From Propionibacterium sp. (GTDB lineage Bacteria; Actinomycetota; Actinomycetes; Propionibacteriales; Propionibacteriaceae): a stretch of 64,000 nucleotides of DNA. Positions 59,594 through 64,000 of the stretch are shown piece by piece. The position numbers and the translations under genes were made by a program. The stretch is from contig JAAYVB010000002.1 in assembly GCA_012517405.1 (NCBI GenBank), positions 1-64,000 on the forward strand, in the 5' to 3' direction. The notes beneath the pieces are model-generated. The model had not been told where the DNA came from. It saw only the letters and a list, made by a program, of their open reading frames with translations, and searched no databases. Positions within the stretch are counted from its first letter, which is position 1, and the number at the start of each line of letters is the position of its first letter.

Positions 59594-59617
59594 TCTGACG
59601 CACCAGCTCATCGCTGG

Positions 59618-59651
59618 CTGAAGCCCGTTCCCGCAAGGGGGCGGGCTTCAG
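59618..59651 (+). terminator. Terminator of tuf
   Basis: CTGAAGCCCG (59618-59627) pairs with CGGGCTTCAG (59642-59651), followed by TCGTTTG. Confidence 0.75.
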
Positions 59652-59822
59652 TCGTTTGCGCGCCGGCAACCCGAAGCCTTGCTCTCAGATGGATCTCAGA
59701 TTCACAGGCGAGAGATATGGCGACTCGCGGGTGTGTCTCGTGGAGATCATCTTCGAGTTGCCTTAGGTTCGGCGGAGCGGTGTCGGAACGTCAACCGCGC
59801 ACACAACAGAAAGCAGGACAAC

Positions 59823-61184
59823 GTGATTCGGGACCTTCCCCGCAACTCGAATACGGCTGTTCGGTCACTGCGGTGCAGCAGGCAGCGCATCGGCGAGGTC
59901 CTTGCCACTGTCGGGCTTGCCGTCGCGCTGTTGCTCGGGCCAGCTGCAGCCACCGTCCAGGCTGACGAGCTGGACGACCAGTACGCCCAGGTTCAGAACC
60001 AGATCGACGCTTCGCAGACCGACATCGGGGGTGGCCAGTCGCAGCTCGACGCGGCCAATGCCGTTCTCCAGCAGTCGCAGACCGAACTGGCGAACGCACA
60101 GGCCGCGCTGGCCGCCGCGCAGTCGGCAGAAGCAGCCGCCCAGCAGCAGGCCACCGACGCGTCCATCGCGTTGCAGACCGCGGTCGACAACCTCACTCAG
60201 GCCCAGGCCGATGTCGACACCGCCCAGACCGCGGTCGACGAGCAGCACAAGCGGGTCGGCCTGGCGGCCCAGCAGGAGGCCCAGCAGGGCAGGTCACTGC
60301 AGGGCATTGGGCTGTTCTTCACCAATATGGGCACCGGTGACATCAACAACCGGCTGCAATGGACGAACAACACGGTCAATACCGTCCAGCACGAACTCAA
60401 CGCCCTGAACGCCGCGCTGGAGGAATTGCAGAAGCGGCGGGACGCGATGGCCGCGGCCGAGACGGCTGCCAAGGCTGCCAGGGACGCCGCTGTCGCCCAG
60501 TTTGAGCAGACCCAGCAGTTGTCGCTGGCGGCATTGAACGCTGCCAACGAGGTGGCGGCGAAGGTATCGGCCAACCAGTCGGCGCTCGATGCCGCTCAGC
60601 AGGTGCTCAATGCCGCGCTGACCACCAATGAAGAACTGCGCAGCCGGGCATCCGGCCTTGCCGCACAGATCCAGGCGCGCAACGACGCCGCGGCCGCTGC
60701 GGCGGCATCAGCTGCTCAGGCAGCGGCCGCGAGTTGGGTGACTGCGCAGACTTCGTGGGTCACGGCGAACATCGCGTCCGGCCAGATCCCGCCGTTCAGC
60801 GTCGACCAGGCCATCGCGCAGGCGCGTTCCATGATCGGCAACATGAACTACGGCAACATGTGCCTGGCTCTGGTGGCGGCCTTCTACGGCTACTCCAGTT
60901 CGGGGGTCAACAGTGCCGCTGCTGCGGCCGGGATGATCGAGGCGGCCGGCCAGATGCGCTACGACATGTCGAACATCCCGGTGGGTGCGCTGGTCTTCTA
61001 CGACGGCACCCCGGCCGGAAATCCGTACGGCCACGTCGCCATGTATGCCGGGGACGGGATGATCTACAGCAACGGCGCGGCCAACGGGGGAGTGGGCATG
61101 ATCTCGCTGTACACGCCGTCCTCGTCGTGGGGTGAGCCGATCATCGGCTGGTCGAGCGTCTGGCTGCCCTACGCCACAGCCTGA
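59823..61184 (+). CDS. Exported coiled-coil protein with a C-terminal CHAP/NlpC-P60-like hydrolase domain
   Basis: 453 residues. A long signal peptide (basic to about residue 24, hydrophobic 25-45, cleavage near TVQA) is followed by an Ala/Gln-rich coiled coil (about 50-310) with heptad-like repeats, as in RipA and SagB-type proteins. The C-terminal domain (about 320-453) has the probable catalytic Cys347 in YGNMCLALVAAFYG and His404 in NPYGHVAMYAGDG, with VGALVFYDG between. This fits a papain-like peptidoglycan hydrolase of the CHAP or NlpC/P60 superfamily; the classical DCSG motif is absent. GCAGGA before GTG 59823 and the signal peptide fix the start. Confidence 0.8.
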   Translation: MIRDLPRNSNTAVRSLRCSRQRIGEVLATVGLAVALLLGPAAATVQADELDDQYAQVQNQIDASQTDIGGGQSQLDAANAVLQQSQTELANAQAALAAAQSAEAAAQQQATDASIALQTAVDNLTQAQADVDTAQTAVDEQHKRVGLAAQQEAQQGRSLQGIGLFFTNMGTGDINNRLQWTNNTVNTVQHELNALNAALEELQKRRDAMAAAETAAKAARDAAVAQFEQTQQLSLAALNAANEVAAKVSANQSALDAAQQVLNAALTTNEELRSRASGLAAQIQARNDAAAAAAASAAQAAAASWVTAQTSWVTANIASGQIPPFSVDQAIAQARSMIGNMNYGNMCLALVAAFYGYSSSGVNSAAAAAGMIEAAGQMRYDMSNIPVGALVFYDGTPAGNPYGHVAMYAGDGMIYSNGAANGGVGMISLYTPSSSWGEPIIGWSSVWLPYATA

Positions 61185-61192
61185 TCTGCTCC

Positions 61193-61198
61193 TACACT
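61193..61198 (+). promoter_or_regulatory. -10 box of the leaderless DUF4112 promoter
   Basis: TACACT, exactly 6 nt before ATG 61205. It lies just after the stop of the preceding gene. Confidence 0.5.
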
Positions 61199-61204
61199 TG
61201 CGGC

Positions 61205-61813
61205 ATGCCGCAGCCACCAGCTTGGCTTCAGCCGCCGCCATCGGCACCGGACGAGGGGTCCGGCGCTTCTGGCGAGCGCAGCGCGCCGGCCATCGAACCG
61301 GACGCGGTTGTCGAGCTGCCCACCGTGGAGCCGGACGCGGTCCTTGAGCCGGTTCCTGGCATCTCGGCGACCAGCCGGACGCTCACCCTGATTCTTGACG
61401 ACCTGTTCAGGGTGCCCGGCACCCAGGTCGGCGTCGGACTCGACGCTTTGGTGGGTCTGATCCCCGGCATCGGTGATGCGGGAACGACGGTAGTGGCCAG
61501 CGCGGTCATGGCGGACGCGGTACGCAACCGCGTGCCGATACCGGTGCTGGCGCGGATGGGACTGAATCTCGGCATCGATGTGCTGCTCGGCCTGGTGCCC
61601 GGAGTGGGCGACCTGCTCGACGTGGCGCACCGCGCCAACCGGAAGAACCTGCGGCTGCTCGAGGCGGCCGTCAACGACCGGCAGCGCACCACACAGCGCT
61701 CGGTCGTCTACCTGGTCAGTGCAATCAGCCTGATCGCCGCAACGCTGGTGATGCTGCTGGCAGCCTTGGTGTGGAGCCTGTGGCTGCTGTGGCATCTCAT
61801 CACCCCGAGCTGA
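61205..61813 (+). CDS. DUF4112 domain membrane protein
   Basis: 202 residues. A Pro/Glu-rich N-terminal tail (about 1-55) is followed by the DUF4112 core: LDDLFRVPGTQVGVGLDALV, then LIPGIGDAGTTV and LGLVPGVGDLLDVAHRANRKN, a duplicated PGxGD motif. A final transmembrane segment lies at about 168-200. The function of DUF4112 is unknown. It appears to be a single leaderless gene ending at a terminator shared with the convergent CBS gene. Confidence 0.85.
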   Translation: MPQPPAWLQPPPSAPDEGSGASGERSAPAIEPDAVVELPTVEPDAVLEPVPGISATSRTLTLILDDLFRVPGTQVGVGLDALVGLIPGIGDAGTTVVASAVMADAVRNRVPIPVLARMGLNLGIDVLLGLVPGVGDLLDVAHRANRKNLRLLEAAVNDRQRTTQRSVVYLVSAISLIAATLVMLLAALVWSLWLLWHLITPS

Positions 61814-61850
61814 CCGGCGGCGGGCCCCGACTCGTCGTGGTCGAACAGGC

Positions 61851-61878
61851 GAGGGCGCCCGGTTGACCGGACGCCCTC
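61851..61878. terminator. Terminator between the DUF4112 and CBS genes
   Basis: GAGGGCG-C-CCGG, loop TTGA, CCGG-A-CGCCCTC. It is a symmetric hairpin between convergent genes, so it can serve both. Confidence 0.7.
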
Positions 61879-61900
61879 AAGGATCGAATTGCCGATGGGT

Positions 61901-62329
61901 TTACTGCTGAACGTAGTTGATGAGGTGATCTCGCTCATCGGTGAGCGTGTCGAGGCGGGCCTTGACGACGTCGCCGATGCTGACGATTGCGAGCAATCTA
62001 CCGGACTCGTCCACCACAGGCAGATGGCGAATGCGGAACTGCGTCATGACGGCGGCCAAATCGGCAGTGTCATCGTTGAGCGAGGCGACGTGTAGGTCTG
62101 TCTCCATCACCTCCTTGACCTGATGAGAGCGGACATCGTCGTTCGCGCCGGCCAGAGCGATCACGATGTCCCTCTCGGCGACCAGCCCGATGGGCCGCCC
62201 ATCGTCGACCACCACCACAGACCCGATGCGGTGCTCGACCAGCAACTGCAGCAACTCCGCCACAGTGGCATCCGGTGAGACCACGACCACGTCGTGGCCT
62301 TTACGCTTCAGTACGTCATGGACTCGCAT
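61901..62329 (-). CDS. CBS-pair domain protein
   Basis: 142 residues that form one Bateman module. The first CBS repeat runs from MRVHDVLKRKGHD through GRPIGLVAERDIV, and the second from VKEVMETDLHVASLND through GRLLAIVSIGDVVKARL. Such stand-alone proteins bind adenine nucleotides as sensors; the partner is unknown. ATG 62329 follows TACCGT by 6 nt, so it is probably leaderless. It is divergent from gltX. Confidence 0.9.
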   Translation of the reverse strand: MRVHDVLKRKGHDVVVVSPDATVAELLQLLVEHRIGSVVVVDDGRPIGLVAERDIVIALAGANDDVRSHQVKEVMETDLHVASLNDDTADLAAVMTQFRIRHLPVVDESGRLLAIVSIGDVVKARLDTLTDERDHLINYVQQ

Positions 62330-62335
62330 GCAAAC

Positions 62336-62341
62336 ACGGTA
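62336..62341 (-). promoter_or_regulatory. -10 box of the leaderless CBS gene promoter
   Basis: TACCGT on the minus strand, exactly 6 nt before ATG 62329. Confidence 0.5.
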
Positions 62342-62451
62342 GCGGTCGCGAGGTCGCCCCCGAGGCGTTTTGGGGTGCTATCGGCCGATCGGCGGCCGAA
62401 CTCTCAGTCGCCGTTAACGAATGTGCGATCGGCACGACGAGAGCCGGACGC

Positions 62452-62457
62452 TAGGAT
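62452..62457 (+). promoter_or_regulatory. -10 box of gltX
   Basis: TAGGAT ends 8 nt before GTG 62466, so the transcript starts at or within a base or two of the start codon. Confidence 0.45.
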
Positions 62458-62465
62458 GGGGCGAC

Positions 62466-63929
62466 GTGACCGCACCAGCCCGAACCCGTGTTGCTCCCAG
62501 TCCCACCGGCGATCCCCACGTCGGCACCGCCTATATGGCGTTGTTCGACAAGGCCTGGTCGCGCAAGACCGGCGGACAGTTCGTCCTGCGCATCGAAGAC
62601 ACCGACCGCAACCGTCTGGTGGAGGGCTCGGAACAGCAGATTTACGATTCGCTGCGTTGGCTCGGTCTGGAGGCGGACGAGAGCCCCGAGGTTGGTGGCC
62701 CGCACGCGCCCTACAAGCAGTCCCAGCGCCTGGACACCTATCGTCCGTTCGTCGACCAGCTGATCGAGGACGGCCACGCCTACTACTGCTGGTGCTCGGG
62801 TGAGCGGCTGGCGCAGATGCGTGCCGAGCAGCAGGCCAGCAAGCAGTCCGACACCGGCTACGACCGGCTCTGCCTGGGCATGACCCGCGAGGAGCGCGCT
62901 GAGTTGCCCGGCTTCAGCGAGACACCGGTCGTCCGCATGCTGATTCCCGACGATGTGCCGCTGAGCTTTCAGGATCTGATCCGCGGCGAAGTGAAGGCCC
63001 CGCGTCCCGACGATCAGGTCATCTTGAAGGCCGATGGTTTCCCGACCTACCACCTGGCGGTCGTGGTGGACGATCACCTGATGGACATCACTACGGTGGT
63101 GCGCGGCGAGGAGTGGATCAGCTCGACCCCCAAGCATCTGCTGCTGTACTCATGGCTCGGCTGGGACGCTCCCCAGTTCGCGCACATGCCACTGCTGCGC
63201 AATACCGACAAGTCGAAGATCTCCAAGCGCAAGAACCCGGCCGCCCGGCTGATGTGGTTCCGCGAACAGGGCTATCTGCCCGAGGCGCTGCGCAATTTCC
63301 TCCAGCTGCTCGCATATCCGCCGGCCGCCGGTGAGCAGGAGGTCTCCAGCTTCGAGGAGTTCGTGGACGGTTTCGACTGGGACAAGGTCAGCACGGTCGG
63401 GCCGATCTTCGACGTCAAGAAGCTGGATTGGCTGAACGGTGTCTACATCCGCGCGCTGCCGACCGAGGAGCTGGCCGACCGGATCATCGCCTACGCGCTC
63501 GAATCGGGACAGTGGAGCGAGGTACCGCCGAAGGGTCGCGATATCGTGCTCGCCGCGACGCCGCTGATCTCGGAGCGGCTGGTCACCCTCGCCGAAGCGC
63601 TGCCCAAACTGCAGTTCCTGTTCGTCGGCGACGATGAGCTGACCATCAATCCCGCGGCGGTGGCGAAGCTGAAGGACAACGCCGGCGAGGTGCTGTCGGT
63701 GGCCGCCGACGTCTTGGGGCAGCTGGAGCAGTGGAATGCCGAGCTGATCCACGAGGCGCTCAGTACTGCACTGGTCGGGGGTATGGAGCTCAAGCCGAAG
63801 TTCGCCTTCGCGCCGATCCGGGTGGCGATCACCGGCGAGCAGGTCTCGCCGCCGCTGTTCGAATCGATGGAGATTCTCGGCAAGGACGCCAGCCTGGCGC
63901 GGATCCGGCGTCTGAGCGCTGCACTGTGA
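62466..63929 (+). CDS. gltX: Glutamyl-tRNA synthetase
   Basis: 487 residues, class I aminoacyl-tRNA synthetase. The HIGH-type motif is VAPSPTGDPHVGTAY, RIEDTDRNR follows it, and the KMSKS-type motif is DKSKISKRKNP. The anticodon-binding C-terminal domain is complete. GTG 62466 is chosen over upstream ATG 62421 because homology begins at ARTRVAPSPTG and a -10 box lies between them. The last 71 nt of the window after it show no gene. Confidence 0.96.
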   Translation: MTAPARTRVAPSPTGDPHVGTAYMALFDKAWSRKTGGQFVLRIEDTDRNRLVEGSEQQIYDSLRWLGLEADESPEVGGPHAPYKQSQRLDTYRPFVDQLIEDGHAYYCWCSGERLAQMRAEQQASKQSDTGYDRLCLGMTREERAELPGFSETPVVRMLIPDDVPLSFQDLIRGEVKAPRPDDQVILKADGFPTYHLAVVVDDHLMDITTVVRGEEWISSTPKHLLLYSWLGWDAPQFAHMPLLRNTDKSKISKRKNPAARLMWFREQGYLPEALRNFLQLLAYPPAAGEQEVSSFEEFVDGFDWDKVSTVGPIFDVKKLDWLNGVYIRALPTEELADRIIAYALESGQWSEVPPKGRDIVLAATPLISERLVTLAEALPKLQFLFVGDDELTINPAAVAKLKDNAGEVLSVAADVLGQLEQWNAELIHEALSTALVGGMELKPKFAFAPIRVAITGEQVSPPLFESMEILGKDASLARIRRLSAAL

Positions 63930-64000
63930 GCCTCCGCGCTGCTCGCGGGTCGGGCTGTCTGCAGGCCTTGCGGATAATCCGACCCAAGTTGGAGGGGTGC

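Noticed and set aside
59652-59822. Cyclic di-AMP (ydaO) riboswitch before the hydrolase-like gene
   Set aside because: Such riboswitches often precede actinobacterial wall hydrolases, but the conserved GGGGGA-type and GGGTGAAT-type blocks were not found in this leader.

Overview
This 64 kb, GC-rich window comes from the chromosome of a high-GC Gram-positive bacterium (Actinomycetota). The gene content and order fit a Propionibacteriales/Propionibacteriaceae-like organism, but that family assignment is an inference. It rests on the tRNA-Thr, tRNA-Met, rpmG, hadAB, tRNA-Trp, secE, nusG, rplKA, rplJL, rpoBC, rpsLG, fusA, tuf order, a menaquinone-linked Complex I operon, fused-type KorAB, an MptB-like mannosyltransferase, many GTG/TTG starts and frequent leaderless promoters. 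I see no prophage, insertion sequence, CRISPR array or other mobile DNA.

Layout. 1-3.0 kb (minus strand): a membrane alpha/beta-hydrolase and an isochorismate synthase (menaquinone). 3.1-21.3 kb (plus): a menaquinone-reductase-type flavoprotein, the complete 14-gene nuoA-N operon, and a long-chain polyprenyl diphosphate synthase placed 2 nt behind nuoN. Quinone supply and the quinone-reducing enzyme are therefore encoded together. 21.3-24.2 kb (minus): a FecCD/BtuCD-type ABC importer behind a perfect palindrome that resembles a Fur box. 24.3-29.7 kb (minus): a DUF805 protein, an M13 metallopeptidase, and 2-oxoacid:ferredoxin oxidoreductase korAB. 29.9-36.1 kb (mostly plus): an MptB-like mannosyltransferase, a 3-hydroxyisobutyryl-CoA hydrolase, exonuclease III (minus), a small membrane protein, an S4 protein and an AarF/UbiB kinase-like protein. 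36.2-38.0 kb: a YajQ protein, tRNA-Tyr and a divergent PsuG homologue.

38.0-63.9 kb is the information-processing core: tRNA-Thr, tRNA-Met, rpmG, hadA-hadB, murB, an aspartate-type aminotransferase (minus), a tRNA-Trp-like gene, secE, nusG, rplKA, rplJL with a leader attenuator, rpoBC, a small exported protein, rpsL-rpsG-fusA and tuf. After these come an exported coiled-coil peptidoglycan-hydrolase-like protein, a DUF4112 protein, a CBS-pair protein (minus) and gltX.

The most notable observations are these. The tRNA in the conserved trpT position has anticodon ACA instead of CCA. Two genes (the ABC lipoprotein and mptB) look one C short in a C-run near their start. The PsuG homologue has lost three of four expected catalytic residues. 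A small exported protein with an LPNAG sorting-like tail lies between rpoC and rpsL. NusG and SecE both carry acidic extensions, the NusG one internally repeated. At least nine genes have a TANNNT box 6-8 nt before the start codon. Two unrelated 14-nt tandem repeats flank the yajQ/tRNA-Tyr block.
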